A DNA stretch of 64,000 nt from G965267605 sp965267605 (GCA_965267605.1 OZ254088.1:3596001-3660000), one strand, 5' to 3'; shown: positions 39,921-49,304, counted from the first letter of the stretch. Numbers and translations: made by a program. The notes: generated from the letters alone by a model not told the origin.

Positions 39921-41690
39921 ATGAAATCTTTACTGAAACAGTTTCTGGTGTGGCGCGTGAAGCACCTGAGCGAACGGCAATTCCTACTCATGTTAAGTGC
40001 AGTGGTGGGATTACTTGCCGGTCTGGCAACCGTAGTGATCAAGAACGTTGCTTTCTATGCCAAAGACCTTATTCAGGAACTGGATTCACGCGACTATCAG
40101 CATTGGCTGCTATTGGCCTTACCGTTGGTAGGCTTACTGATCGTTTTGATCATTCAAAAATTTGTCCTTCGGCAGAATGTAGGACACGGTATTCCTAATG
40201 TCTTATTCGCCATTGCGAATAAGAAAGGGCGGATGAGAAGAACCTCATGGTTCTCCAGTATGATCACAGCTCCCATCACCGTTGCGTTTGGTGGTTCGGT
40301 TGGATTGGAGGGACCATCTGTTGGAACAAGTGCTGGAATTGGCTCATCCCTGGCAAGGTTACTCAGATTGAATTACCGTTCTGCAACCCTCTTACTAGGG
40401 TGTGGTGCAGCAGCGTCTATGAGCGGCATCTTCAATGCGCCAATTGCAGCCGTAGTATTTGCCCTTGAGGTTATCATGCTGGATCTCACCATGGCTTCGC
40501 TGGTGCCGTTACTGATCTCATCTGTTACCGCTGTTTTGATATCGGGATGGATCATGGGCGATGGAGCTTTGTTCCAGTTGCAAATCAACTATGAACTCTT
40601 TTCAGATCATCTGCCTTGGCTGGTAGCAATAGGCATTCTGAGCGGTGTAGCTTCTGTGATGTTTAGCTTTTCTGTAAGGAAGATCGATGAGGCTTTCAGA
40701 AAAATCAAAGGGGTTTGGGTGAGATTTCTAACGGGTGCCGTGATTCTGGGTGTACTCATTTTCTTGTTCCCACCGCTGTACGGTGAAGGATTTGAAACCA
40801 TCAACGATGTCTTGAAGGGTAATCCTGAATCCATTGATGAAAACGGAATGCTGGGATTGTCTTCCAACGGTATATGGGGAATGGTCATTTTCCTCATTCT
40901 ACTTGTCATCTTTAAAAGTGTAGCCACCGGTGTAACCTTCGGTTCGGGAGGAGTAGGTGGGGTATTCGCACCGTGCCTCTTTACTGGATCTGTTTTAGGA
41001 ACAGCATTTTCCAGAGGGATCAAGCAGTACTATGATGTGGGCATTACAGATAGTCAGTTCGCGCTACTGGGGATGTCAGGATTGCTGGCAGGAGCATTGC
41101 ATTCTCCTCTAACTGCCATCTTCCTTATTGCTGAAATTACCAGTGGATACCAACTAATGATTCCATTGATGATCACAGTTACGGCCTCCTTCCTGGTTTC
41201 GAAGTATATCATTCCCAATTCTATCTATACGGTTCAGTTGGCCGAGCGTGGTGATTTGATTACCCATCATAAAGACCGTGCCGTGCTCAAGATGATTGAG
41301 TTAAAGTCTTTGATCGAGCAGGATTTTGCTATTCTCAATCCGGACATGACGCTCAGAGAGATCACGCATCAGGTGGCCGCTTCCAAAAGGAACCTCTTTC
41401 CTGTAGTGGATGAGCTGCATGAATTGTTGGGTGTGATCGTTCTTGACGATCTGAGGGAGGTGATGTTCAAGACAGAAGCGTATGATGAAATGAACGTTTC
41501 AGACTTTATTCAGACTCCCGGAGCGTACATCTACGAATCTGATACCATGGAAGAAGTGATGGATAAATTCACCAATACGGGAGCATGGAACCTGCCAGTG
41601 GTGATCAATGGCAGATATGAGGGATTCATTTCGAAGAGTAAGTTATTCAACCATTACAGGAAGGTTCTCGTTGATTTCTCAGAGGACTAA
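39921..41690 (+). CDS. ClC-family chloride channel/antiporter with CBS domains
   Basis: A 589-residue protein. The ClC core (about residues 15-440) has the anion-pathway motifs GSVGLEGPSVG (the gating glutamate retained), GCGAAASMSGIFNAPIAAVVFALE and GSGGVGGVFAPCLF. Two CBS domains (about 460-515 and 525-580) form the cytoplasmic end and probably sense nucleotides. Family members either exchange Cl- for H+ or conduct passively; the retained gating glutamate allows either. It follows mscS by 4 bases, suggesting a shared role in ion or osmotic balance. Confidence 0.93.
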   Translation: MKSLLKQFLVWRVKHLSERQFLLMLSAVVGLLAGLATVVIKNVAFYAKDLIQELDSRDYQHWLLLALPLVGLLIVLIIQKFVLRQNVGHGIPNVLFAIANKKGRMRRTSWFSSMITAPITVAFGGSVGLEGPSVGTSAGIGSSLARLLRLNYRSATLLLGCGAAASMSGIFNAPIAAVVFALEVIMLDLTMASLVPLLISSVTAVLISGWIMGDGALFQLQINYELFSDHLPWLVAIGILSGVASVMFSFSVRKIDEAFRKIKGVWVRFLTGAVILGVLIFLFPPLYGEGFETINDVLKGNPESIDENGMLGLSSNGIWGMVIFLILLVIFKSVATGVTFGSGGVGGVFAPCLFTGSVLGTAFSRGIKQYYDVGITDSQFALLGMSGLLAGALHSPLTAIFLIAEITSGYQLMIPLMITVTASFLVSKYIIPNSIYTVQLAERGDLITHHKDRAVLKMIELKSLIEQDFAILNPDMTLREITHQVAASKRNLFPVVDELHELLGVIVLDDLREVMFKTEAYDEMNVSDFIQTPGAYIYESDTMEEVMDKFTNTGAWNLPVVINGRYEGFISKSKLFNHYRKVLVDFSED

Positions 41691-41714
41691 CCAACTATTC
41701 CCGATATTTAGAAA

Positions 41715-43415
41715 ATGCAGTACCTCAGGGAGATATGGAAGCGGATGCCTTGGTTGATCCTGGCGATCATTCCGTTGGTGTATGTAACTGTAGGTTTTTA
41801 TTTCAACGAGCTGATCGGTCTTTTCTCAGCCAGAACGGTTGATCCGGAATACGTATACCTCACCAATGGAGTGTATATGTCCTTGGGGCATGCGAATGTG
41901 ATGCACATTGATAATCCTGGTACACCACTTCAAGTACTTGTGGCCATTGTTTGTAGGGTGGTTTACTTTTTCAGATCTACGGAAACACCCTACCTCGAAG
42001 ATGTTTTCACTAACTCAGATTTGTATCTGAACATTTGCAATCATGTGGCCAATGTTACAATGGCTGCTGCATTGTACGTGGGAGGATTACTGGCCCGAAG
42101 GATCTCTGGTTTCCTTTCTTTTGGACTGTTGTTGCAAACCATTCCCTTCTATTCGTTGCTGACGTATGACATCGTTGGTAGATTGATGCCAGAGCTGTTA
42201 TTGCCCATCCCAATCGTGCTGCTATCATTGATGCTGTTGAAAGTATCTATGGCTCCGGATGAACCTATCACTGTGAGGCAGCGCTTGATATTTGCTGCGA
42301 TAGCCGGCTTGGGAATGTCGGTGAAGATCACATTCCTTCCCCTTTGGGTAGTGCCCTTTTTCTTATTCAAAGGGTGGAAAAGCAAGGCAAAGTATGTTGG
42401 GGGTAGCATCTTGTTTCTCTTTCTTTTTGCCTTTCCAATTGTATTTGATCTGGTGTTCTTCACCGGTTGGATACGCGACCTCTTTATGCATTCTGGATTC
42501 TACGGACATGGTGAAGCGAACGTGATCGATGTCAGCGATTTCAGCCTTCACCTCTCAGAGTTCTTTGATCAACATCCTGTTTTCGACCTGATCTATTCTA
42601 TTAGCCTGGTACTTACAGTTGTTCATTTCATCTTGCTAAGGAAGACCAAAGGAACAAGGTTAACCACCGTTCAAATGGGATTGCTTATAGCCATTCCAGT
42701 TGTTGTAGTAATGGTATGTAAACACTTCCAGTACCGTTATTTGGTACCTGCGCTGGCCTTACTGCCAATCATGACGATAGTATCGCTCCTGATGTTGAGG
42801 GATATAACATTGGGACGGCATTTAAAGTGGATTGCCCCTGTCTTGATTGCAAGCGGATTTTTGTGGGGTATCCCTAATCAAGCGGATCAGGCCCGTATCA
42901 GATCGGTAGGTATTCAGCAGGAGGTTGCCGCAAGAAAAGAAACGGCAGGTTTCCTTAGCACTCTTCCAAAAGATGCAATATTTCTGCACAACCCTTCAGG
43001 GTATGGTTGTCCAAGTCATTCGTTTTCTATGATGATCGTCTATTGCTGGGCTGGTAAAGCCAGGGAAATCTATACGCCTGTATTCCAGAAAATGTACAAG
43101 AACCATTATTTCTATTTCCCATGGGAGAACGGTAAGCGGTATTGGAAGAAGTACGATACGCATGAGCGCATAACGAATTCAGAAAAAGCGGTTTATTTCT
43201 ACACGGATAATTATCCTGAGGAAGTACAAGACCAAGCATTACAAGCGATGATGCCAGACTATGATCTGGAGAACGTTGTGCGTTTGGAGAAATACCACAA
43301 CAAGATCACCAACGAGAAAGTATTCGAGATCATGTTCAATGAACCGGTGGTCAATGTTGATTCCTTACTGTTACCTTTTGAAGATTCAACGGTAACTGTC
43401 CATGAACCTGAATAG
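41715..43415 (+). CDS. Large polytopic membrane protein, GT-C glycosyltransferase-like
   Basis: A 566-residue protein with about ten to eleven membrane helices in the first 400 residues and a C-terminal soluble part (about 410-566). The first extracytoplasmic loop has acidic residues (VDPEYVYLTNGVY, IDNPGTPLQVL) where GT-C enzymes place a catalytic Asp/Glu. This resemblance to ArnT/PMT-type glycosyltransferases is topological only. The C-terminal part has many aromatic residues (YKNHYFYFPWENGKRYWKKY). Function uncertain; lipid-linked sugar transfer is a guess. Confidence 0.7.
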   Translation: MQYLREIWKRMPWLILAIIPLVYVTVGFYFNELIGLFSARTVDPEYVYLTNGVYMSLGHANVMHIDNPGTPLQVLVAIVCRVVYFFRSTETPYLEDVFTNSDLYLNICNHVANVTMAAALYVGGLLARRISGFLSFGLLLQTIPFYSLLTYDIVGRLMPELLLPIPIVLLSLMLLKVSMAPDEPITVRQRLIFAAIAGLGMSVKITFLPLWVVPFFLFKGWKSKAKYVGGSILFLFLFAFPIVFDLVFFTGWIRDLFMHSGFYGHGEANVIDVSDFSLHLSEFFDQHPVFDLIYSISLVLTVVHFILLRKTKGTRLTTVQMGLLIAIPVVVVMVCKHFQYRYLVPALALLPIMTIVSLLMLRDITLGRHLKWIAPVLIASGFLWGIPNQADQARIRSVGIQQEVAARKETAGFLSTLPKDAIFLHNPSGYGCPSHSFSMMIVYCWAGKAREIYTPVFQKMYKNHYFYFPWENGKRYWKKYDTHERITNSEKAVYFYTDNYPEEVQDQALQAMMPDYDLENVVRLEKYHNKITNEKVFEIMFNEPVVNVDSLLLPFEDSTVTVHEPE

Positions 43416-43446
43416 TGCTAGTGCTGAGGGTCTATTTCGTAAGGCG

Positions 43447-43725
43447 TTAAAGATCTTCAGAATCAGTATCCGAAATAGAGTCCTCAGGCTCGATACTTGA
43501 ACTTTCCTCTAGATATCCGTCCTCTTCATGAGCATACTGTTCACTTTGTAATCCATCCAATACGATCAGACAATCTTCCTGGTTAACGGTTAATAGGATG
43601 GCCTGATGCATTTGTCCACGAATGGGTATCTGAAGTGTTTCTGTTCCGCTATCTAAGGAGGCAAGGATTACAAGTCTTTGCAACTCTTCTGAGAGGCGGG
43701 TAAAGTACTTTAACGACTTACTCAC
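43447..43725 (-). CDS. Small acidic protein of unknown function
   Basis: A 92-residue frame with a GTG start at 43725. The first 55 residues look folded (RLSEELQRLVILASLDSG, QIPIRGQMHQAILLTVNQEDCLIVLDGL) and the tail is strongly acidic and serine-rich (EEDGYLEESSSIEPEDSISDTDSED). No family recognised. It is divergent from the Lrp gene across a 102-base AT-rich gap and fills the space to the convergent gene at 43415. It could be a partner of the Lrp/ATP-grasp locus. Confidence 0.6.
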   Translation of the reverse strand: MSKSLKYFTRLSEELQRLVILASLDSGTETLQIPIRGQMHQAILLTVNQEDCLIVLDGLQSEQYAHEEDGYLEESSSIEPEDSISDTDSEDL

Positions 43726-43788
43726 AAACAGACATGTTAGATAAATACATTATAAAAATATATTATTGTAGCGATAAATATTGATTAT

Positions 43789-43803
43789 TTCTATTAAATA
43801 GAA
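43789..43803. promoter_or_regulatory. Palindrome upstream of the Lrp gene
   Basis: TTCTATT-A-AATAGAA is a perfect 7-bp inverted repeat in an AT-rich divergent region, 25 bases before the Lrp ATG. Lrp/AsnC regulators commonly bind such A/T-rich palindromes, so autoregulation is plausible. A near-consensus -7 box (CATATTTG) follows at about 43815. Confidence 0.45.
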
Positions 43804-43827
43804 GATAAAAACTACATATTTGTATTT

Positions 43828-44310
43828 ATGAAGGATAAAACACTTAAACTAGATGAAATTGATGTTAAAATCCTAGAAATTCTCCAAAAGGATGCTAAGA
43901 TCACGGCCAAGGAATTAGCCTCAGAACTCTCATTGACCTCCACTCCGATCTATGAACGGATCAAGAAAATGGAGAATGAGGGCTTGATCAGTAATTACGT
44001 AGCGTTATTGGATCCCCTTCTATTGGGGAAGAGATTGGTGGTATTCCTGAACATTACCATAAAGGAACACGAGCAAAAGCTGCGCAATACATTTGTCGAA
44101 GAACTGGCAGCACTGGACGATATCACAGAATTGTATCATACGTCAGGTCAATATGATTTTCTTGCCAAGGTTCGCTTCGATACCATCCAGGAGTACCGTG
44201 ATTTTTTGGTCAACAAAGTATCTATGATCAGCAATATTGGAGATCTCGATAGTTCCATTGTTTTGGAGGAAATCAAATCAACAACCGCAATAAAACTGGA
44301 TCAGTTGTAA
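43828..44310 (+). CDS. Lrp/AsnC-family transcriptional regulator
   Basis: A 160-residue regulator. N-terminal HTH (residues about 8-60): IDVKILEILQKDAKITAKELA, then TSTPIYERIKKMENEGLI. The C-terminal RAM/AsnC effector domain runs from about 68 to 150, with GQYDFLAKVRF and VSMISNIGDLDSSIVLEEIK. The domain usually senses amino acids. It lies 45 bases upstream of the ATP-grasp ligase on the same strand and is probably the local regulator, with an amino-acid ligand fitting the chemistry of its neighbours. Confidence 0.92.
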   Translation: MKDKTLKLDEIDVKILEILQKDAKITAKELASELSLTSTPIYERIKKMENEGLISNYVALLDPLLLGKRLVVFLNITIKEHEQKLRNTFVEELAALDDITELYHTSGQYDFLAKVRFDTIQEYRDFLVNKVSMISNIGDLDSSIVLEEIKSTTAIKLDQL

Positions 44311-44355
44311 ACTATTGAAGTTTAGTCCTTTAATTTGCCGGAAATTAGGTGAGCG

Positions 44356-45387
44356 ATGAAAGTCTGCTTTATCATGTATCCGTGGGAGAATGTGGTTCCT
44401 AAACAGGACACCAGTCTGCGGATCGTACACGAATGTGTGAAGAGAGGCCACAAGGTTGCGATTACAAATCCTGAGAACCTAACCATCAGGGACAGTGTTA
44501 CCATGGCCTTTTGTAAGGTATTTGAAAAGGCGGAGAAGGTGTCCGGAAACATGGTAACCTTCTACAACAATTCCAGGTTCTCAGAGAAGATGTTGCCTAT
44601 GGCAGGTTTTGATGCCATCATCATGCGGGCCAACCCACCACTGGATCCCTTTGTTCTAAATTTTCTCGATTCAATTAAGGATGATGTGTTCATTATGAAT
44701 GCGATCAAAGGTCTACGGGAGGCGAACAACAAGATATACACCGCAGCTTATTATGATCCGGACCACGAATTGATTCCTGCTACGCACGTCTCCAAGAACA
44801 TCAATTACCTGTTGCGTATTATCGAGGAAAGTGATCAGGAAAGAATGATCATGAAACCATTGGACGGATACGGAGGCAGTGGTGTTATCGTTATAGAAAA
44901 ATCAGCAACACAGAACATACGTTCTCTGCTTGAATTCTACATCAAAGGTGACGGTAAGTCCAAATATGTGATTCTCCAGGATTACATTCCTGGAGCGTCT
45001 AAGGGAGATGTAAGAGTATTGATGTTGAATGGAGAGCCCATCGGTGCTTTGAAGCGTATTCCGGTCAAAGGAGATGTCCGATCGAATATTTCGGTAGGTG
45101 GAACGGTGGAGAAATATTCGCTTACAAAACGCGATAAGGAGGTATGTAGGAAGATCGGAGCGAAGCTTGTACGAGACGGAATCTACTTCGCAGGGCTTGA
45201 TCTTATTGACGGTAAGTTGATAGAGGTAAATGTATTGAGCCCGGGTACCCTAAAAGATATCAATAGATTGAATGGCGTGAAGTTGCAAACCAAGATTGTC
45301 AACTTCATTGAAGAGGCTGTATACATTAGAGAAAGAGCCATTAGACGTAAGTCTGAATTCCAGGCGATGGTAGAGAATGACATCTAG
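44356..45387 (+). CDS. Glutathione-synthetase-like ATP-grasp ligase
   Basis: A 343-residue protein of the RimK/GshB type. The N-terminal part shows MKVCFIMYPWENVVPKQDTS and IIMRANPPLDPFVLNFLD, close to the GshB MRKDPPFD motif. The ATP-grasp fold covers about residues 135-320: RMIMKPLDGYGGSGVIVIEK (ATP-binding loop), LQDYIPGASKGDVRVLMLNGEPIGAL, GTVEKY and the Mg-binding FAGLDLIDGKLIEVNVLSPGT. Such enzymes join a carboxylate to an amine using ATP. There is no gshA or other glutathione gene nearby, and it overlaps the DUF1704 fusion gene by 11 bases, so I doubt a simple glutathione role. Confidence 0.9.
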   Translation: MKVCFIMYPWENVVPKQDTSLRIVHECVKRGHKVAITNPENLTIRDSVTMAFCKVFEKAEKVSGNMVTFYNNSRFSEKMLPMAGFDAIIMRANPPLDPFVLNFLDSIKDDVFIMNAIKGLREANNKIYTAAYYDPDHELIPATHVSKNINYLLRIIEESDQERMIMKPLDGYGGSGVIVIEKSATQNIRSLLEFYIKGDGKSKYVILQDYIPGASKGDVRVLMLNGEPIGALKRIPVKGDVRSNISVGGTVEKYSLTKRDKEVCRKIGAKLVRDGIYFAGLDLIDGKLIEVNVLSPGTLKDINRLNGVKLQTKIVNFIEEAVYIRERAIRRKSEFQAMVENDI

Positions 45388-47380
45388 ATCCATTGCAGAT
45401 ATAATTACCCTGATTCGTAAGGGAAAAACCTTTGAAGCAACGGCTGAGGACGGTTCGTTTAGCATTAAGGTAAGCAGATATGTACCCTATGTGTGTACAG
45501 CGATTCATGATGGTGGTAAACTTCGAAAAGACCTACGGGATAAGATTACGCTTGACGAATATGAGAGATGGTATGAGGAAGATCCACATACGGCCGATTT
45601 TATCTCTTCTCTTCCCATCGCATTGGTTGGTCATGATACCCGTTTTGAGTATGATCTTAATCGCAGGCCACAGGAGTGTATTTACGAAGAAGCATGGGGT
45701 AAGAAGGTTTGGAAGAAACCACTCACCAATAAGCAGCGAACGGTCAGCTTAAATAAGCATGAGAACTTCTACAGAGTTGCCACGGAATTGGTGGCGAAGT
45801 TGGAGGAGCAGTTTGGGGGTTGCTTGGTCTACGACCTTCACTCATACAATTACAAACGATGGGATCGTGATGTGCCCTTGTTCAATATTGGGACTGAACG
45901 AATAAACGTTGATCGTTACCGGAAGTATATCAATCATTGGAAGGAAGAGCTTGGCAAGATCGAGATCAAGAATGTTACGAACATCGTTGAGGAGAATGAT
46001 GTATTCAAAGGTCGAGGCTATAACCTGGAAAGGATTACCAAGACATTCGATAACACGCTGGTCTTTGCCACGGAGATATCCAAGGTGTATTGCGATGAAG
46101 AGACAGGAGAAAGCTACTATCAGGTAGTAAAATCGATCCAAAGACAATTGAAGAAGGCCATCCTGAACAATGCCATGTTCTTTGCGGATGATCTCGAGGG
46201 GTGGAAACATACGGTGAAGGGAAGGTTGCTGGATCACAAGATCGAACCGGCCTTGGAGACTGTTGACAAGGCGTTGCATAAATACTTGAAGGAATTCGAA
46301 CTGTTGTCGTTCGTGAATCCTATTAACCTTAAATCTCAGAAGACTAAATTCTTCCGAAGCAATTTCAAGGTAGATCCTAAGTTCAGGTACCGGCCAATCA
46401 ATATTCATCCTCATGAATTGAAGTCCACTTTACTTCATCTCCCTACCAATCAGATATCGGACATATCGATCCGTCACATGTACGAGAGTGTGATCAATGC
46501 CTATATCGATAAGGTTGAAATGCTTGCCCATCTGGGAAAGGAGAAGTTTCTCTATAATTCCTTACGGTATTTTGGAAGACCGAAGCGGGATGACATTAGG
46601 AATGCGGAGTACATTCTGGGGTTGCCACCTATTAATCTGGCTGCAGGCCTTGCACCAAGATTGGACGTTGCAACAGCTCAAACACATTTTGAACGCGCAT
46701 TAACAGATTATGGGCTGGAGGGAAGGATCAAAGTAGACCCTAATATGGTGGCGGATGTTATGGTGTTAAACTCTAGTCAGACAGTGGTGTTGAAGGAGGG
46801 AGCGAGATTCACTAATAAACAGCTCAATTATTTGGTAGAGCATGAGATTGGTGTTCATATGGTGACCACAATGAACTCCTTGTTACAGCCGCTGAAAGTC
46901 TTCTCGATTGGACTTCCAGTCAACACCAAAACGCAGGAGGGACTTGCGGTGATGGCGGAGTATTTGTCTGGCAATATTACCCTGTCCAGATTAAGGAAAT
47001 TCGCACTGAGGGTGATTGCAGTGGATGCCATGTGCAATGGTGCAACTTTTGTGGAGTGTTTCAATTTGCTAATAGGTAAATGGGAAGTACCTGAGGATGA
47101 TGCTTTCACGATCGTAACACGTGTGTATCGCGGTGGTGGATTTACAAAGGATTACTTATACCTGTCTGGCTTCCTTGATATGTTCCGTTTTTGGTCTAAT
47201 GGTAATGATATGAGTCCATTGCTCGTTGGAAAGACATCGATGGACTTCTACAATACCATACTGGAGCTTCAGGAAAGACAGCTGATCCTCGAACCGCAGT
47301 TTATTACTAAGAGCTTTGGAGAGCCACATCCTGAGAAGAACAATCCGATCTACGATTATATTCTAAGTGGGTTGAAGTAG
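45377..47380 (+). CDS. N-formylglutamate-amidohydrolase-like + DUF1704 (QEGLA) metallopeptidase fusion
   Basis: A 667-residue two-domain protein. Residues about 30-250 match the N-formylglutamate amidohydrolase superfamily: H44-D45 in AIHDGG, D69-PHTAD, RFEYDLNRRP and D153-L-H-S156. Residues about 280-660 are DUF1704: H489-E490-IGV-H494 is the HExxxH zinc motif and E521 in TQEGLAVMAEY the expected third ligand. Eukaryotic DUF1704 proteins (MATCAP) remove the C-terminal tyrosine of alpha-tubulin, so a carboxypeptidase activity is inferred. The 11-base overlap with the ATP-grasp ligase shows tight coupling. Substrate unknown; no signal peptide, so cytoplasmic. Confidence 0.9.
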   Translation: MTSRSIADIITLIRKGKTFEATAEDGSFSIKVSRYVPYVCTAIHDGGKLRKDLRDKITLDEYERWYEEDPHTADFISSLPIALVGHDTRFEYDLNRRPQECIYEEAWGKKVWKKPLTNKQRTVSLNKHENFYRVATELVAKLEEQFGGCLVYDLHSYNYKRWDRDVPLFNIGTERINVDRYRKYINHWKEELGKIEIKNVTNIVEENDVFKGRGYNLERITKTFDNTLVFATEISKVYCDEETGESYYQVVKSIQRQLKKAILNNAMFFADDLEGWKHTVKGRLLDHKIEPALETVDKALHKYLKEFELLSFVNPINLKSQKTKFFRSNFKVDPKFRYRPINIHPHELKSTLLHLPTNQISDISIRHMYESVINAYIDKVEMLAHLGKEKFLYNSLRYFGRPKRDDIRNAEYILGLPPINLAAGLAPRLDVATAQTHFERALTDYGLEGRIKVDPNMVADVMVLNSSQTVVLKEGARFTNKQLNYLVEHEIGVHMVTTMNSLLQPLKVFSIGLPVNTKTQEGLAVMAEYLSGNITLSRLRKFALRVIAVDAMCNGATFVECFNLLIGKWEVPEDDAFTIVTRVYRGGGFTKDYLYLSGFLDMFRFWSNGNDMSPLLVGKTSMDFYNTILELQERQLILEPQFITKSFGEPHPEKNNPIYDYILSGLK

Positions 47381-47412
47381 TTAATATTCTGGCTGGTTCA
47401 TTATCTTGAAGC

Positions 47413-47802
47413 ATGCTCGGGTTATTACTCCTCTATTTTATTGGTAAACAATACGCCAAGCTTGCCAAGCAGTACGGTAAGAAGAAATGGGTGTGGGTGG
47501 TCATGGGTATCGTTGCCTACTACGCAGGTTCCTTTCTGGCCGCGTTCCTTATTGTTATCATATATGAGGTGGTGTTGGAAGAGAACTCTGATTACCTGTC
47601 AGAAACGGCTTTGAACTTGATGTCGATTCCGTTGGGATTGATAGCGTGCTGGGGCTTGTATGCAGGTCTTAAAAAGGCATGGAGTAAGAAGAAAGTAGAA
47701 CTTTCGCACGAAGTGCTGGATTCTGATATCATCGATACTCCACATGAAGAGATCACTCCAGAGCCATCTACGGTAACTGAGTCTACCGAAACTCAGGGGT
47801 AG
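47413..47802 (+). CDS. Small membrane protein of unknown function
   Basis: A 129-residue protein with two to three hydrophobic segments (residues 1-12, about 24-52, and 65-82) and a C-terminal charged tail rich in Glu, Thr and Pro (about 90-129). KQYGKKKWVWVVMGIVAYYAGSF is the most conserved-looking stretch, similar to small inner-membrane proteins of Flavobacteriia. It follows the DUF1704 gene by 32 bases and may be cotranscribed. Confidence 0.65.
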   Translation: MLGLLLLYFIGKQYAKLAKQYGKKKWVWVVMGIVAYYAGSFLAAFLIVIIYEVVLEENSDYLSETALNLMSIPLGLIACWGLYAGLKKAWSKKKVELSHEVLDSDIIDTPHEEITPEPSTVTESTETQG

Positions 47803-47814
47803 TATACTTTGTCT

Positions 47815-48567
47815 TTAATGGTGATTTTTCCCGTACTTCTTCAGGGCAGTTTGAACATCCAGAATAGGCACTCTCAGGGTTCCGTTTTTAAGGTCTTCGG
47901 ATTCATAGATATCGAGGTTATGAATATCGTAGCTCTTATGGTTTAGGTCAAGCATAATTACGTCAAAGGTGAATGCTGTTTCCGTATTGGCGATGAACCA
48001 ATGCACATTATCCTTTTCATCTGAAATGGAAGAGCTTTCTCCAATCTTGGCAATGCGATTAATGGTAGGTTTGATGATCAGGTTTTTGCCCTCTTGCTGG
48101 ACTTTCTCATAATGTCGAAGGTGCATTTCCCCTTGTAGTATCAGGTGAGCTGAAGCCATATTGCTATGCCCATGGGGGATGATCGACCGGTCTTTTTTCA
48201 TCCCAAATACCTTCTTAACGAATACTGTGTTCTTGGGAAGACCCTCTAAACTTGGAAAAGTAACAGGTCTTGTTGCTACACCCAGATCAGGATATTTAAA
48301 TCCTTTGATCAGGTTCTGAAAATCGATGAACTTTAACAGCTCTTCAAGTTCCACCTTGTTGTAGAGCTCTTCTACTTTCTTCTGCCATTGCATGGGTGTG
48401 ATGGTCTCCGTTTTCAGATCAGAGCAGAACTCATGGAGTTGAACAGCCCAATGGTCAACTATGGGTCTAATACTCTTCTCAATTGCGTTAAAGGCGAAGA
48501 GGGAATCCATCAATGCAAAGCTTGTTACTGTGGCGAGGACTCCCTTTGTAAATTCTCTTCTATCCAT
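47815..48567 (-). CDS. Tat-signal protein with cupin-like domain
   Basis: A 250-residue protein starting MDRREFTKGVLATVTSFALMD, with a twin-arginine motif followed by a hydrophobic stretch, so export by the Tat pathway is likely. The centre (about residues 120-165: SIIPHGHSNMASAHLILQGEMHLRHYE) looks like the first cupin motif with metal-ligand histidines, suggesting a folded metal-bound periplasmic enzyme. I cannot assign a family. It is the last of three leftward genes for exported proteins (from 50024). Confidence 0.7.
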   Translation of the reverse strand: MDRREFTKGVLATVTSFALMDSLFAFNAIEKSIRPIVDHWAVQLHEFCSDLKTETITPMQWQKKVEELYNKVELEELLKFIDFQNLIKGFKYPDLGVATRPVTFPSLEGLPKNTVFVKKVFGMKKDRSIIPHGHSNMASAHLILQGEMHLRHYEKVQQEGKNLIIKPTINRIAKIGESSSISDEKDNVHWFIANTETAFTFDVIMLDLNHKSYDIHNLDIYESEDLKNGTLRVPILDVQTALKKYGKNHH

Positions 48568-48578
48568 TTCTAGTCAAG

Positions 48579-49256
48579 CTATCTGGAAATCCTGTGTTTT
48601 GAATTCTGACCGTTAAAATAGCGATCAGTATATAACCAGTTCTTATCTCTGTAGTGTATGCTGTCTGAGGTCAGATGGTATTCGAAACTTTTTGCGTCTA
48701 CGCTATGCAATTCTTCTCTATCGTAGTAGACCTGGTCATTGTCTTTCACAATGTCAAAATATCCCTTACCATATTCGGACTTAGGTATGACCAGAAGTGC
48801 CAATGAATCAGGGTTCAATCCCTTTAAGACCGTACCATTGTTAAAGACGTACGATTTATCCTTTGCCCATCTGTATCTAATGCACTCGAAGGACTGGGCA
48901 TCAGCTTCTTCTACAACCCACACGTGCGTTCCATCCGTCATTGTATGCCATATGTATACACTGTCTTTGTCTTTAGCATACCAACCCTGGCTACACAACT
49001 TTGTGAATGTAGGGACATCGATGTTGGGAATAGGCCTAAAGAACAATGGTCCATATTCTTCTGGCGGGTTACGTAAACTTTGAGTTCTTACATATTTGCG
49101 GCCATCTGAGCCCTGATATATTCCTTGCTTGACGTGTTCGTACGTAATGCCGTTTTCCTTAATGGTGTTTGACCCACCATCGTTCTTATTCAACGAACAG
49201 GCTGTAATGAGGAGCAGTATTCCTATGACTGAAGTTACCCGCATTTGACGAATCAT
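48579..49256 (-). CDS. DKNYY-repeat-like lipoprotein
   Basis: A 225-residue protein (ATG at 49256; 49244 also possible) with lipobox LLLITACS. Short repeats such as WYAKDKDSVYIWH, RYRWAKDKSYVFNNGTVLKGL, VKDNDQVYYDRE and YRDKNWLYTDRYF follow the D-K-x-x-V-Y pattern of DKNYY-family domains, which are found in surface proteins of unknown function. It ends 11 bases before the Tat-signal gene. Confidence 0.75.
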   Translation of the reverse strand: MIRQMRVTSVIGILLLITACSLNKNDGGSNTIKENGITYEHVKQGIYQGSDGRKYVRTQSLRNPPEEYGPLFFRPIPNIDVPTFTKLCSQGWYAKDKDSVYIWHTMTDGTHVWVVEEADAQSFECIRYRWAKDKSYVFNNGTVLKGLNPDSLALLVIPKSEYGKGYFDIVKDNDQVYYDREELHSVDAKSFEYHLTSDSIHYRDKNWLYTDRYFNGQNSKHRISR

Positions 49257-49304
49257 CTGAAATATAAACGAATCCGTGGAATGAAAATTACAGTACAGCC
49301 AACG

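Noticed and set aside
45842..46414. Open frame antisense to the DUF1704 fusion gene (190 codons)
   Set aside because: Opposite strand of a clear two-domain protein; no own start context or family resemblance.
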